Assembly (NCBI RefSeq): GCF_016862995.1
Contig: NZ_BOOA01000004.1
Coordinates: 1 to 64,000 of the forward strand
Direction: 5' to 3'
Source: Acrocarpospora phusangensis
GTDB taxonomy: Bacteria; Actinomycetota; Actinomycetes; Streptosporangiales; Streptosporangiaceae
Length of the DNA stretch: 64,000 nt
Below are positions 42,029-51,361 of this stretch, in pieces. The notes below the pieces were generated by a model, which had not been told where the DNA came from, did not search any database, and was given only the letters and a program-made list of their open reading frames with translations. Both the position numbers and the translations under genes were made by a program. Position 1 is the stretch's first letter. Every line of letters begins with the position of its first letter.

Positions 42029-43956
42029 AGCAGCCAGCCCAGCTCGTACGGCCGGCACTCCCGATCGATGGTCACCGGCGGGTAGAGCCGGTCGAGCGTG
42101 GCGAGCCGCGCCCCCGAACTGGCCCGGGTGGCCACCGCGCGCAGCCCGCGTACGATCTTCTTCGGGTCGGCCCTGGCCGCCTTCCGCCAGGTCAGCGCCA
42201 GCTCGTTGTCGATCAGCGACTCGGCGGACTCGGGCCGCTCGGTCATCCACGACAGCCCCTTGGCGATCTCCGCCACGTACGGCGTGCCGCCCGCGTCCGC
42301 CAGGTCCAGCAGCGCCATCGGCGCCATCGCCAGCTGGTGCACGCTGTAGACCGGATACCCCTCCACCACCGACCCCGTACGGGCGTCGTAGTGCCACCAC
42401 CACTGCCCCTGCTCGCCCTGGGCCGTGCAGATGCCGGCGGCGACGCGCTCGGCGGCGGCCAGCGCCTCGGGGTCGCCGACGGCGGCGTGCAGCCGGGCCA
42501 GCGCCTGGAGCGGGTAGACCTGGTCGGCGAAGCAGCCGACGTGCGCCCGGTACCAGGGCACCAGCGTGCCGGACGCCTCGCCGAGCACGTGCCGGTAGAG
42601 CCGGTCGGAGGTGAGCCCGGCCAGCAGCCGCTCGCGCGACCTGGCCAGCCGCTCGTCCCGTACGCCGGCGGCGACGTAGCCGGCCAGCGCCCAGGCGGCC
42701 TCGACGGTGTAGACCTGCGGCGCGGCGCTGTGCTCGGCGTCGCGGTCGGTGAGCGCCTGCACGGCGACGTCCAGCCGGTCGTGCCCGGTCTCGGCGGCGG
42801 CCCAGCAGATGAGGGCGGCGTCGCCGAGCCCGCGCACCTCGGGCAGGCCGTCGATGAGGTGGCCGGCCAGGTCGCGGGCGGTCTCGCCGTTGAGCGCCTC
42901 GCGCTGCTTGTCCTCCGGCAGGGTGGCCACGCCGAGGGCGACGATGGCCGAGTAGCGCACGCTGCGCCCTTCCGGCACGGCGCTCCAGCGGCCGTCGGGG
43001 AGCTGCACTCCGCGCCGGGTGAAGACGAACTCGCCGTCCGCGTATCCGGGGGGCAGCCCGCGGATGGCCAGGCTCACCATGCCCGGCAGGAGGTCAGCGC
43101 CGGACCCCATGAGGGCGATGCGGCGATGCGGTGTCACGTCGTATTCCTCCGTTAACAGAACAGGGGTTCGTTCCTGGATGGGAGCACGGTTCCGGCGCAG
43201 CAGCTCGCCGGCGACCATGAGGATGAACCTGCCGTTGGTCTTGAAGTAGCGCGGCGCCAGCCGGGTGGGCTCCTGGAGCGTGCGGTACAGCCACTCCAGG
43301 CCCAGGCGCTGCCAGGATTCGGGCGCGCGGCGCGTCCAGCCGGCCAGCACGTCGAAGGAGCCGCCGACGCCGTGGATGACCTTCGCCCGGGTGCGCGCCC
43401 CGAACTCGCGGATGAAGATCTCTTTCTTGGGTGAGGTGATGCCGAGGAAGAGCATGTCCGCGCCGGATTCGGCGATCTCGGCGGCCACCTCGCCGGAGTC
43501 CTCGATGGCGAAGTAGCCGTCCCGCGCGCCCGCGATGGGCAGGGCGGGGAAACGCCGCCGGATCTCGGCGAGCATGGCCTGGAGCACCTCGGGCTTGGCC
43601 CCGAGGAAGTAGGCCCGGAATCCGCGCCGCTCGCCTTCGGCCATCAGCCGGACGAACAGGTCGATGCCGGCGACCCGTTCGGGGATGGGGCTGCCGAGCA
43701 CCCGGGAGGCCCAGACGACCGACTGGCCGTCGGCCAGCACCAGGTCGGATTCGACCACCGAGCTGGCCAGCGCCGGGTCGGTGCGCATATTGACGATCTT
43801 GGCCGCGTTCACGACGCCGATGGAGAGGGGCTGCTCCTGGTCGATGGCGGCGACGCAGCGTTCGAGGACTTCTTCCATGGTCAGCGCGTCGAGCGGGGTG
43901 CCGAGCATATATAAACGTCGCGGCTCGGGCATTATCCGCCCGGCAAACGGCATCAT
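41995..43956 (-). CDS. WecG/TagA-type glycosyltransferase fused to alpha-toroid-like domain
   Basis: 653 residues. Residues about 12-250 are a GT26 (WecG/TagA/CpsF) transferase: SIGVVNAAKIVNMRTDPALA, LVLADGQSVVWASRVLG, ADMLFLGITSPKKEIFI and HGVGGSFDVLAGWTRRAPES. Residues about 275-653 are a helical, alpha/alpha-toroid-like domain (QVYTVEAAWALAGYVAAGV, GQWWWHYDARTGSVVEGYPV, VYSVHQLAMAPMALLDLADA) of unknown role. At the junction lies GGAGG (43146-43150) exactly 8 bases ahead of an in-frame GTG at 43137, so the second domain may also be made separately (380 residues). Two TTA codons: 43912-43914 and 43153-43155. Confidence 0.85.
   Translation of the reverse strand: MMPFAGRIMPEPRRLYMLGTPLDALTMEEVLERCVAAIDQEQPLSIGVVNAAKIVNMRTDPALASSVVESDLVLADGQSVVWASRVLGSPIPERVAGIDLFVRLMAEGERRGFRAYFLGAKPEVLQAMLAEIRRRFPALPIAGARDGYFAIEDSGEVAAEIAESGADMLFLGITSPKKEIFIREFGARTRAKVIHGVGGSFDVLAGWTRRAPESWQRLGLEWLYRTLQEPTRLAPRYFKTNGRFILMVAGELLRRNRAPIQERTPVLLTEEYDVTPHRRIALMGSGADLLPGMVSLAIRGLPPGYADGEFVFTRRGVQLPDGRWSAVPEGRSVRYSAIVALGVATLPEDKQREALNGETARDLAGHLIDGLPEVRGLGDAALICWAAAETGHDRLDVAVQALTDRDAEHSAAPQVYTVEAAWALAGYVAAGVRDERLARSRERLLAGLTSDRLYRHVLGEASGTLVPWYRAHVGCFADQVYPLQALARLHAAVGDPEALAAAERVAAGICTAQGEQGQWWWHYDARTGSVVEGYPVYSVHQLAMAPMALLDLADAGGTPYVAEIAKGLSWMTERPESAESLIDNELALTWRKAARADPKKIVRGLRAVATRASSGARLATLDRLYPPVTIDRECRPYELGWLLYAWLFEPGRS
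43135..43150 (-). promoter_or_regulatory. internal Shine-Dalgarno and GTG inside the fused ORF
   Basis: On the minus strand GGAGG, an 8-base spacer and GTG occur in frame at the domain boundary of the WecG fusion. This is a better ribosome site than most real starts in the window, and suggests either two ancestral genes whose stop codon was lost or a second translation product. Confidence 0.6.
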
Positions 43957-44056
43957 GGGACTCCACCAGCCTTCCGTTTCGTCAGCATGCCATCCGAGCG
44001 ATGCCGGAGTCCCCGAAGCACGATATGTCGGTTCATGGAGAGTTTCAGTGGATCGT

Positions 44057-44917
44057 TCATGAGACGGCCTTGGTCAGGGTCGGCCAAGCCGCGTGCAGTG
44101 CCTCCCGCCAGTCGCGCATGGGCTCCAGGCCCGCCGCTACCCAGCCGTCGTGGCCGAGAACGCCGAACGCGGGACGCGGCGCGGGACGGGGATACTCCGC
44201 GCTGGTCACCGGCCTGACCCGGCCCGGGTCCGCGCCCAGCAGGCCGAAGATCTCGCGGGCGTAGCCGTACCAGGTGACCTGGCCGGCGTTGGTGCCGTGG
44301 TAGATCCCGGGGGGCGCGCTGGGCGCGGTGGCCAGCGCGGTCAGCCTGGCGGCCAGGTCGCTGGTCCAGGTGGGCTGGCCGAGCTGGTCGTCCACCACCG
44401 AGACCTCGCCTCCCCCGGCCGCAAGCCTGATCATGGTGTGCGCGAAGTTGGGGCCGTGCGCGCCGTACAGCCAGGCCGTGCGCACGACCGTGCCGCCGTG
44501 GGCGAGCGCCGCCCGCTCCCCGGCCAGCTTGGTCCGGCCGTACGCGTTGACCGGGTTGACCGGATGATCCTCCGGATAGGGCTTGGCGCCCGTGCCGTCG
44601 AAGACGTAGTCGGTGGAGACGTGGATGAGCCGGACGCCCGCGGCGGCGCAGGCCGAGGCCAGGATCTCCACCGCGCGGCCGTTGACGCGCAGGGCCTCGG
44701 GCTCGGCGGTCTCGGCGGCGTCCACGGCGGTCCAGGCCGCGCAGTTGACCACCACGCCCGACCCCAGCTCGCCCACCGCCGCCCGGACCGCCGCCTCGTC
44801 GCACAGGTCGAGGTCGCCCCGGGCCAGGCCAGTCACGGCCTCGCCGCGCTCGCGCAGCAGCGCCACCAGGTCGGTGCCCAGCATGCCGCCGGCGCCGGTG
44901 ACCAGCCAGCGGGTCAC
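44057..44917 (-). CDS. rmlD: dTDP-4-dehydrorhamnose reductase
   Basis: 286 residues, SDR: LVTGAGGMLGTDLVALL, NCAAWTAVDAAE, STDYVFDGTG, YGRTKLAGERA and RTAWLYGAHG are RmlD hallmarks. Last step of dTDP-L-rhamnose synthesis. GTG at 44917 overlaps the rmlB stop (GTGA). A 100-base gap follows before the WecG fusion gene. Confidence 0.93.
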   Translation of the reverse strand: MTRWLVTGAGGMLGTDLVALLRERGEAVTGLARGDLDLCDEAAVRAAVGELGSGVVVNCAAWTAVDAAETAEPEALRVNGRAVEILASACAAAGVRLIHVSTDYVFDGTGAKPYPEDHPVNPVNAYGRTKLAGERAALAHGGTVVRTAWLYGAHGPNFAHTMIRLAAGGGEVSVVDDQLGQPTWTSDLAARLTALATAPSAPPGIYHGTNAGQVTWYGYAREIFGLLGADPGRVRPVTSAEYPRPAPRPAFGVLGHDGWVAAGLEPMRDWREALHAAWPTLTKAVS

Positions 44918-45873
44918 GGAATCGGCTCCCACCAGGACTGGTTGTCCGCGTACCACTTGACCGTGGCCGCCAGCCCCGCGTCGAAGGAGACCTCCGGCGC
45001 GTACCCGAGGGCGCGCAGCCGGCTGTCGTCCAGCGAGTAACGCCGGTCGTGGCCCTTACGGTCGGGCACCCGGCGGATCATGTCCTCGGTGGCGCCCAGG
45101 ATGTCCAGCAGCCGGGCGGTCAGCTCCAGGTTGGTCAGCTCCGCCGTGCCGGCGATGTGGTAGACCTCGCCGGGCTCGCCGACCTCGGCCACCAGCTGGA
45201 TGCCCGCGCAGTGGTCGTCCACGTGGATCCAGTCCCGGATGTTCCCGCCGTCGCCGTACAGCGGCACGGTCAGACCGCGCAGCAGGTTGGTGATGAACAG
45301 CGGGATGACCTTCTCCGGATGCTGGTACGGCCCGTAGTTGTTGCCGCACCGCGTGATCGACACCGGCAGCCCGTGCGTCACCGCGTACGCCCGGGCGATC
45401 ATGTCACCGCCCGCCTTCGCCGCCGAGTACGGCGACCGGGGCGCCAGCGGCGCGCTCTCGTCCCACGAGCCGCTCTCGATCGAGCCGTAGACCTCATCCG
45501 TGGAGACCTGCACCACGCGCCCGACCTCGGCCGCCAGGCACGCCTCCATCAGCGTCTGCGTCCCCAGCACGTTGGTACGGACGAAGTCCGCCGCGCCGTC
45601 GATCGACCGGTCCACGTGCGACTCGGCCGCGAAGTGCACCACGACGTCGTGCCCCGGCACCACCTCGGCCAGCAGCTTGGCGTCGCACACGTCACCGTGG
45701 ACGAAGTCGTACCGCCCCTGGACGGAGGCGAGGTTGGCCAGGTTCCCGGCGTACGTCAGCCGGTCGAGCACCGTCACGGCGGCCCCGGCGAAAGCCGGAT
45801 ACCGGCCGGAGAGCACCTGCCGTACGTAGTTGGATCCAATGAACCCGGCACCGCCGGTGATGAGAAGCCTCAC
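44914..45873 (-). CDS. rmlB: dTDP-glucose 4,6-dehydratase
   Basis: 319 residues: LLITGGAGFIGSNYVRQVL, HFAAESHVDRSI, STDEVYGSIE (the T-D-E dehydratase triad), YSAAKAGGDMIARAY and GPYQHPEKVIPLFI. Makes dTDP-4-keto-6-deoxyglucose. GTG start at 45873. The 76-base gap to rmlA contains GATATATC (45914-45921), which may be part of an internal promoter. Confidence 0.94.
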   Translation of the reverse strand: MRLLITGGAGFIGSNYVRQVLSGRYPAFAGAAVTVLDRLTYAGNLANLASVQGRYDFVHGDVCDAKLLAEVVPGHDVVVHFAAESHVDRSIDGAADFVRTNVLGTQTLMEACLAAEVGRVVQVSTDEVYGSIESGSWDESAPLAPRSPYSAAKAGGDMIARAYAVTHGLPVSITRCGNNYGPYQHPEKVIPLFITNLLRGLTVPLYGDGGNIRDWIHVDDHCAGIQLVAEVGEPGEVYHIAGTAELTNLELTARLLDILGATEDMIRRVPDRKGHDRRYSLDDSRLRALGYAPEVSFDAGLAATVKWYADNQSWWEPIP

Positions 45874-45949
45874 GTTGATATCCGCACCCTTTGGTCAGTG
45901 CACTTCCCCAACGGATATATCGACTCCCCAGCCGGCGCAACGGTTGTCA

Positions 45950-47017
45950 TCAGGTGCTGATCTGCACCTTGCTGTGATCCCCGAGCACGAGACGGTGCGC
46001 CTTCGGCTTGTCGGGCGCGGGCGTGACCTCCACGTCGTGGCCGATCAGGGAGGCCTCGATGCGGTGCACGCCGGAGATGGAGGAGCGCGGCAGCACGATC
46101 GAGTACTCGATCTCGCTGCCGTCCACCACGCAGTCGGCCGCGATCGACGTGAACGGGCCGACGTAGCTGTCCAGCACGCGCGCGCCGGGCCCGATGATAG
46201 CCGGGCCGAGGATGCGGGAGCGTTCGACGACGGCGCCCGCCTCCACCACGACGCGGCCGATCAGCTCGCTGGCGTCGTCCACCGAGCCGGCCACCCGGGG
46301 CTCCACCGACTCCAGCACGAGCCGGTTGACCTCCAGCATGTCCTCGACGTTCCCGGTGTCCTTCCAGTACCCGGAGATGACCGAGGACTCCACCCGGCGG
46401 CCGTCGTCGATCAGCCACTGGATCGCGTCGGTGATCTCCAGCTCGCCCCGCCAGGACGGCTTGAGCTCGGCCACCGCCTGGTGGATGGCCGGGGTGAACA
46501 GGTAGACGCCGACCAGGGCGAGGTCGCTCTTGGGCTCGCGCGGCTTCTCCTCCAGGCCGACCACGCGGCCGTCGCCGTCCAGCTCGGCCACGCCGAACTG
46601 GCGCGGGTCGGCGACCTGGGTGAGCATGATCTGCGCGGCCGGGCGGTCCTGGGTGAACCGCCCGGTGATCTCGTTGATGCCGCCGACGATGAAGTTGTCG
46701 CCGAGGTACATGACGAAGTCGTCCTCGCCGAGGAAGTCGCGGGCGATCAGCACCGCGTGGGCGAGGCCGAGCGGCGCCTCCTGGCGCAGGTAGGTCACCT
46801 CGACGCCGAACCGGGAGCCGTCGCCGACGGCCGCCTCGATCTCGGCGTGGGTGCCGCCGACCACGATGCCGATCTCCCGTACGCCGGCCGCCGCGATGGC
46901 CTCGAGCCCGTAGAACAGGACGGGCTTGTTGGCCACGGGGACCAGCTGTTTGGCGGAGGTGTGGGTGATCGGCCGGAGCCTGGTGCCGGATCCTCCGGCG
47001 AGCACGAGCGCTTTCAC
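45950..47017 (-). CDS. rmlA: glucose-1-phosphate thymidylyltransferase, long form
   Basis: 355 residues: ALVLAGGSGTRLRPITHTSA, KQLVPVANKPVLFYGLE, MYLGDNFIVGG and PREPKSDLALVGVYLF. Compared with the common 290-residue RmlA it has a C-terminal left-handed beta-helix tail (LIGRVVVEAGAVVERSRILG), like the StrD/long-form enzymes in actinomycete sugar clusters. GTG start at 47017, 2 bases after the phosphoglycosyltransferase stop. Confidence 0.93.
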   Translation of the reverse strand: MKALVLAGGSGTRLRPITHTSAKQLVPVANKPVLFYGLEAIAAAGVREIGIVVGGTHAEIEAAVGDGSRFGVEVTYLRQEAPLGLAHAVLIARDFLGEDDFVMYLGDNFIVGGINEITGRFTQDRPAAQIMLTQVADPRQFGVAELDGDGRVVGLEEKPREPKSDLALVGVYLFTPAIHQAVAELKPSWRGELEITDAIQWLIDDGRRVESSVISGYWKDTGNVEDMLEVNRLVLESVEPRVAGSVDDASELIGRVVVEAGAVVERSRILGPAIIGPGARVLDSYVGPFTSIAADCVVDGSEIEYSIVLPRSSISGVHRIEASLIGHDVEVTPAPDKPKAHRLVLGDHSKVQIST

Positions 47018-47019
47018 CG

Positions 47020-48471
47020 CTAGTAGGCTCCGTTTCCGTTCTTCACGACCGACCAGGTCTTCCAGAGAATCTGCAGGTCCAGGATGAGCGACCAGTTCTC
47101 CACGTACCGCAGGTCCAGGCGGACCGACTCCTCCCAGGTCAGGTCGGAGCGCCCGGAGACCTGCCAGAGGCCGGTCATGCCGGGCTTGACGACCAGCCGG
47201 CGGCGCACGTCCTGACCGTACTGGGCGACCTCCTCGGGGAGGGGCGGGCGGGGGCCGACCAGCGACATCTCGCCGCGCAGCACGTTCAGGAGCTGGGGCA
47301 ACTCGTCCAGCGAGAAGCGCCGGAGCACACCGCCGACCCTGGTCACACGTGGATCGTTCCGCATCTTGAAGAGCACGCCGTCGAACTCGTTGTCGTCGTA
47401 GAGCTGCTGTTTGAGGTGTTCGGCGTTCTGCACCATGGTGCGGAACTTGAACACCCGGAACTCCTCGCCGCCGCGCCCGACCCGCGCCTGGCGGAACAGC
47501 GCGGGGCCCTGGCTGGTGCTCCGGATCAGCGCGGCGATGACCAGCATGGGGATGGCCAGCACCAGCAGCACGCCGGAGGCCAGAACCTTGTCGAACAGGT
47601 TCTTCATGATGTGCTTGGTGCCCTCGAACTCCGGATGTTCGACGTGCAGCAGCGGCATGCCGGCCACCGGGCGGATGCTGATCCGCGGTCCGGCCACGTC
47701 CATCAGGGCGGGGGCCACGAACAGGTCGGTCCGCGCCGCCTCCAGGCTCCACGCCATCCGCCGCAGCGCGGAGCCGTCCAGCTCCGGGCAGGCCAGGATG
47801 GCGACCGAGTCGGCGTCGGTCTTGAGCACGACCTCGTCCACGTTGGTGAAGTCGCCCAGCACCGGCACGCCGTCCACGTCCAGGGTGCTCTCGGCGGGCA
47901 GGCAGGCCGCCACGATGCGCATGCCGTGGTGCGGCTGCCGCCGGAACTGCATGACCAGGTCGAGTACGGCCTCGCGGTGCCCGACCGCGACGACATTACG
48001 GACATAATGGCCGTCACCGCGGCGGCGGTGCAGATGCTTGCGCATGCGATACCGGAAATACAACGTCAGGAAGAGGGCCAGCGGGAACATCGCCATGACG
48101 AAACTGCGCGCGATGGTGGTCTGGGTGGCATAGGCGCCGATGGCGACCGAAGCCGTGAGTCCCATACCCCCCGTGAAGACAGACCGAAATTCCTCGGTCC
48201 CTTCCCCGTGCACCCGTTTTCTGTACGCCCCCGCGATCGCCATGGCGACCGGCCACGCCAGGGCCAGGGATAAGCCCAGGAACGCCTCGAATTTCGGAAT
48301 CCACGCGCCGAGCCACAACCGCACACCGATGACGGTCTCGCACGCGATCATCGCGCAGGCCAGGTCACCGGCCACCAGGACACGCGCGTAGGTGCGCGTC
48401 CAGATACTGGGAGCCGTACGGATCTTCTGATCAGGAACGCCCGTAGCGGACGTCTGAAGCCCCACCCTCAT
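47020..48471 (-). CDS. polyprenyl-phosphate sugar phosphotransferase (initiating enzyme)
   Basis: 483 residues. About four membrane helices in residues 30-135, a Rossmann-like middle part (NVVAVGHREAVLDLV), and the C-terminal bacterial sugar transferase domain: FDKVLASGVLLVLAIPMLVI, KFRTMVQNAE, FSLDELPQLLNVLRGEMSLV, GPRPPLPEEV and KPGMTGLWQVSGRSDLTW. It loads the first sugar-1-phosphate onto undecaprenyl phosphate and so starts repeat-unit assembly. First gene of the minus-strand operon to 41995. Confidence 0.93.
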   Translation of the reverse strand: MRVGLQTSATGVPDQKIRTAPSIWTRTYARVLVAGDLACAMIACETVIGVRLWLGAWIPKFEAFLGLSLALAWPVAMAIAGAYRKRVHGEGTEEFRSVFTGGMGLTASVAIGAYATQTTIARSFVMAMFPLALFLTLYFRYRMRKHLHRRRGDGHYVRNVVAVGHREAVLDLVMQFRRQPHHGMRIVAACLPAESTLDVDGVPVLGDFTNVDEVVLKTDADSVAILACPELDGSALRRMAWSLEAARTDLFVAPALMDVAGPRISIRPVAGMPLLHVEHPEFEGTKHIMKNLFDKVLASGVLLVLAIPMLVIAALIRSTSQGPALFRQARVGRGGEEFRVFKFRTMVQNAEHLKQQLYDDNEFDGVLFKMRNDPRVTRVGGVLRRFSLDELPQLLNVLRGEMSLVGPRPPLPEEVAQYGQDVRRRLVVKPGMTGLWQVSGRSDLTWEESVRLDLRYVENWSLILDLQILWKTWSVVKNGNGAY

Positions 48472-48710
48472 GACACTCCACCTGCTGCCTCGTTGTTCGC
48501 AATGAACAAGACGCGCACCCCGTCCGGTTGGTTGACCTTAATCTCTGTTGCACCAGGAGAGGTGGGTACCCAGCTAAATGTTAAAGATCAAAAGCTTACC
48601 CAAGCAATGATCAGGTCGTGTCCACAATCGGCCGAAACTAGGGCACGTACTCGCTTGACGGAACGATCCAAAGATGTACAGAGAACTTCGGCCAAACTAG
48701 GTTCATAGGC
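48472..48710. promoter_or_regulatory. divergent intergenic region, lower GC
   Basis: 239 bases between the initiating transferase and the crotonase gene. It should hold the main promoter of the rml operon on the minus strand. A TTGACG (48655-48660) is seen on the plus strand but lacks a well-spaced -10; the crotonase more likely uses the box at 48698. Confidence 0.4.
48698..48703 (+). promoter_or_regulatory. -10 box of a leaderless promoter
   Basis: TAGGTT ends 7 bases before the GTG at 48711, without a Shine-Dalgarno. Confidence 0.45.
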
Positions 48711-49454
48711 GTGACGACCACGACAGTGCGCTCTGAGCGGCGCGGATCCGTGACGACCGTGATTCTCGACCGCCCCGAGGTCCGCAACGCGGTGGACGGC
48801 CCGACGGCGGCGGCCCTCGCTCAGGCGTTTCGGACTTTCGATACCGACGACGACGCGTCGGTCGCGGTGCTGTGGGGCGCGGGCGGCACCTTCTGCTCGG
48901 GCGCGGACCTGCACGCGATGGGCACCGAGCGCGGCAACCACGTGAGCGAGGACGGCGACGGCCCGATGGGCCCGACCCGGATGCGCCTGTCCAAGCCGGT
49001 GATCGCCGCCGTGGAGGGGTACGCGGTGGCCGGCGGCCTGGAACTCGCGCTCTGGTGCGATCTGCGGGTGGCCGCCGAGGACGCCACGTTCGGCGTGTTC
49101 TGCCGCCGCTGGGGCGTGCCCCTCATCGACGGCGGCACCGTACGGCTGCCGCGCCTGATCGGCACCGGCCGCGCCCTCGACCTGATCCTGACCGGCCGGG
49201 CGGTCGCGGCCCAGGAGGCCCTGGACATCGGCCTGGCCTCCCGGGTGGTGCCCAGCGGTACCGCCCGCGAGCAGGCCGAGGCCCTGGCCGCCGAACTGGC
49301 CGCCCTCCCCCAGGTGTGCATGCGCAACGACCGCCTGTCGGCCCTGGAGTCCGAGTCGCTGGCCGCCGAGTTCGCGTACGGCGTGGACTCGCTCCGGGCC
49401 GGTCTCGAGGGCGTCGAGCGGTTCCGTTCGGGAGCGGGACGGCACGGCGGTTAG
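48711..49454 (+). CDS. enoyl-CoA hydratase/isomerase family protein
   Basis: 247-residue crotonase. Oxyanion-hole motifs GAGGTFCSGADLHAMG and VEGYAVAGGLELALWCDLRV are intact; RLIGTGRALDLILTGRAV follows as usual. The exact acyl-CoA substrate is not readable. It marks the right border of the polysaccharide locus. Confidence 0.88.
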   Translation: MTTTTVRSERRGSVTTVILDRPEVRNAVDGPTAAALAQAFRTFDTDDDASVAVLWGAGGTFCSGADLHAMGTERGNHVSEDGDGPMGPTRMRLSKPVIAAVEGYAVAGGLELALWCDLRVAAEDATFGVFCRRWGVPLIDGGTVRLPRLIGTGRALDLILTGRAVAAQEALDIGLASRVVPSGTAREQAEALAAELAALPQVCMRNDRLSALESESLAAEFAYGVDSLRAGLEGVERFRSGAGRHGG

Positions 49455-49467
49455 TCGTATTCGGCGG

Positions 49468-49845
49468 TTAGTCGTATTCCAGATCCGGCAGCGGCGACGG
49501 CGGCTCCGGGCTCCGCCATACGACGACATATCCGGAGTGGGCGGTCTCGACCGCGGAGCTCAGCCGGTCGAGATCGAAATCCGGCAGATAGCGCAGCCGC
49601 GCCAGGAAGGTGGCGTCCGTCGCCGACCGGGGCACGACGCAGCCCTCGCCCTCCCGATCGAGCAGGACGATCAGGACATCCGTGTCGTCGGCTCCGCCGA
49701 CCCGGACCTCCACCACGTCCTCCCAGGCGAGCGCTTCCACGCTGCCGTCGGAGTAATGGCGCGTCACACCCTCTTCGGTGACATATACGTATGAATCCGG
49801 CACGCGCGAATCCGTGCCCGGCTCTGGCACTGAATTGCCGTGCAT
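49468..49845 (-). CDS. hypothetical protein
   Basis: 125 residues, no signal or membrane segment. It begins with a strand-rich part (SYVYVTEEGVTRHYSDGSVE, VVEVRVGGADDTDVLIVLLD), reminiscent of PH-like or YokE-type small domains, and ends acidic. Coding bias is normal. No named family recognised. Confidence 0.6.
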   Translation of the reverse strand: MHGNSVPEPGTDSRVPDSYVYVTEEGVTRHYSDGSVEALAWEDVVEVRVGGADDTDVLIVLLDREGEGCVVPRSATDATFLARLRYLPDFDLDRLSSAVETAHSGYVVVWRSPEPPSPLPDLEYD

Positions 49846-49912
49846 GGCCGCGATTCTGACGACTCCCGGGCGTTCCCGGCAAGAGACGGACCCAACACGG
49901 GGCTATATAGGG

Positions 49913-50521
49913 TCAACTGCGCCATTCCAGGTGCTCCCGTACCGCGCGCCGGGCCGCCTCGGCCGGTCCGCGTTCGATCGCGGCCAGCAGGTCACGGTGC
50001 TCGGCGACCAGTTCGGCGCGTTCGTGGTAGAACTCGCGGAGCCGTACCAGGCCGAGGCGGGTCTCGGCGGCGAGGGTGGCGTAGAGGCGCTCCAGGCGGG
50101 GGCTGCCGACCGCGACGATCAGCGCCAGGTGGAAGGCCATGTGCTCGGCCACCACGCCGGCCCACGGTTCCTCGGCGGGGAGCGCCTCCAGCCGGGCCAG
50201 CGCGGCCTCGGCCTCGGGGATGACGTAGCCGGCCAGGGCCTCGGCCATCAGCTCCTCAAGGGGGGCGCGGACGTACATCAGGTCGGCCAGGTCCGCGGCG
50301 GTGATCTCCGGGACGTACGCGCTGCGGTTGCGCTCGCGGCGGAGCAGGCCCTCGTGCACGAGCACGGCGAGGGCCTCGCGGACCGTGGGCCTGGCCACCC
50401 CGTAGGTGTCCGAGATCTCCTGCTCGGGGAAGGGCGTGCCGGGCGGGATGTCGCCGGACAGCACCCGCGTGCGCAGGGCGTCGGCGAGAGCCTGGACGGT
50501 GGAGACTGGGCGCAGCTTCAC
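49913..50521 (-). CDS. GntR-family regulator (FCD subgroup)
   Basis: 202 residues. N-terminal winged helix with VLSGDIPPGTPFPEQEISDT and YGVARPTVREALAVLVHEGL; C-terminal helical FCD domain (ERLYATLAAETRLGLVRLRE) with His residues that could bind metal or a small acid. GTG at 50521 overlaps the EamA stop (GTGA), so it is cotranscribed with the exporter and probably controls it through the palindrome at 51362-51386. Confidence 0.87.
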   Translation of the reverse strand: MKLRPVSTVQALADALRTRVLSGDIPPGTPFPEQEISDTYGVARPTVREALAVLVHEGLLRRERNRSAYVPEITAADLADLMYVRAPLEELMAEALAGYVIPEAEAALARLEALPAEEPWAGVVAEHMAFHLALIVAVGSPRLERLYATLAAETRLGLVRLREFYHERAELVAEHRDLLAAIERGPAEAARRAVREHLEWRS

Positions 50522-51357
50522 GCTGCCGAGCCTAGGGGGACGCGGCGTTCCGGGAGCGCCGCCACGATCAGGCCGGCCGCCAGCAGGGCCAGCCCGGCCC
50601 AGGAGAGCGGGGCCAGACGCTCGCTCAGCACGGCCACGCCCAGCAGGGCGGCGACCGCCGGTTCGGCCAGGGCCAGGGTGGCGGCGGTGGCGACGGGGGT
50701 GGTGCGCAGGCCCCGGCCGTACAGGACGTAGGCGAGGGCGGTGGTGGCGGCGCCCAGGTAGAGAGCGGTGAGCAGGCCGGACGGCGTGGCCAGGAAATCC
50801 GCGCCGGACAGCAGCAGTACGGGGAGCATCAGGACGGCCGCGCCGCCGAACATGGTGCCCATCACGGTGTCGGAGCCGACGCCGCGGTCGATGGCGCGGG
50901 CGGCGGTCACCGCGTACGTGGCGTAGAGCAGGCCGCCGAGCAGGGCCAGCGCGACGCCGCCGGGCTCGGCGCCCCCGTCCCCGCCGCCGAGCACCAGCAC
51001 CGCGCAGCCGGCCACGGCCGCCACGGTGGCGGCCAGCCAGCGGCCGGACGGCGCGGTCCGGTCCAGCGTCCAGGAGAGCAGCCCGGTGAAGATCGGGCCG
51101 CTGCCGATGGCCACCACGGTGCCGATGGCCACGCCGGTCCGGTCCACGGCCGCGAAGAAGCAGAGCTGGTAGGCCGCGACGCACGCGGCGCCGAACAGCA
51201 GGTCCCGGCTGAGGGCACGGGTACGCACGAAGAGCAGGGCGAGGACGGCCCCGCCGATCACGAGGCGGGCGGCGGCCAGCGAGACGGATCCGGCGGCCGC
51301 GAAGGTTCCGGCGGTTCCCGCGGTCCCCCAGAGGACGGCGGCGGCGACGATACGCAT
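50518..51357 (-). CDS. EamA/DMT-family transporter
   Basis: 279 residues with ten predicted helices in two repeated EamA halves (AAAVLWGTAGTAGTFAAAGS; LALLGGLLYATYAVTAARAI). Likely exports a metabolite. Coupled to the GntR gene and preceded by its probable operator. Confidence 0.87.
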   Translation of the reverse strand: MRIVAAAVLWGTAGTAGTFAAAGSVSLAAARLVIGGAVLALLFVRTRALSRDLLFGAACVAAYQLCFFAAVDRTGVAIGTVVAIGSGPIFTGLLSWTLDRTAPSGRWLAATVAAVAGCAVLVLGGGDGGAEPGGVALALLGGLLYATYAVTAARAIDRGVGSDTVMGTMFGGAAVLMLPVLLLSGADFLATPSGLLTALYLGAATTALAYVLYGRGLRTTPVATAATLALAEPAVAALLGVAVLSERLAPLSWAGLALLAAGLIVAALPERRVPLGSAA

Positions 51358-51361
51358 GAAC

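Noticed and set aside
43137-43956. Treating the WecG domain and the toroid domain as two separate annotated genes
   Set aside because: There is no stop codon between them, so one fused gene is the direct reading; the internal start is reported as a finding instead.
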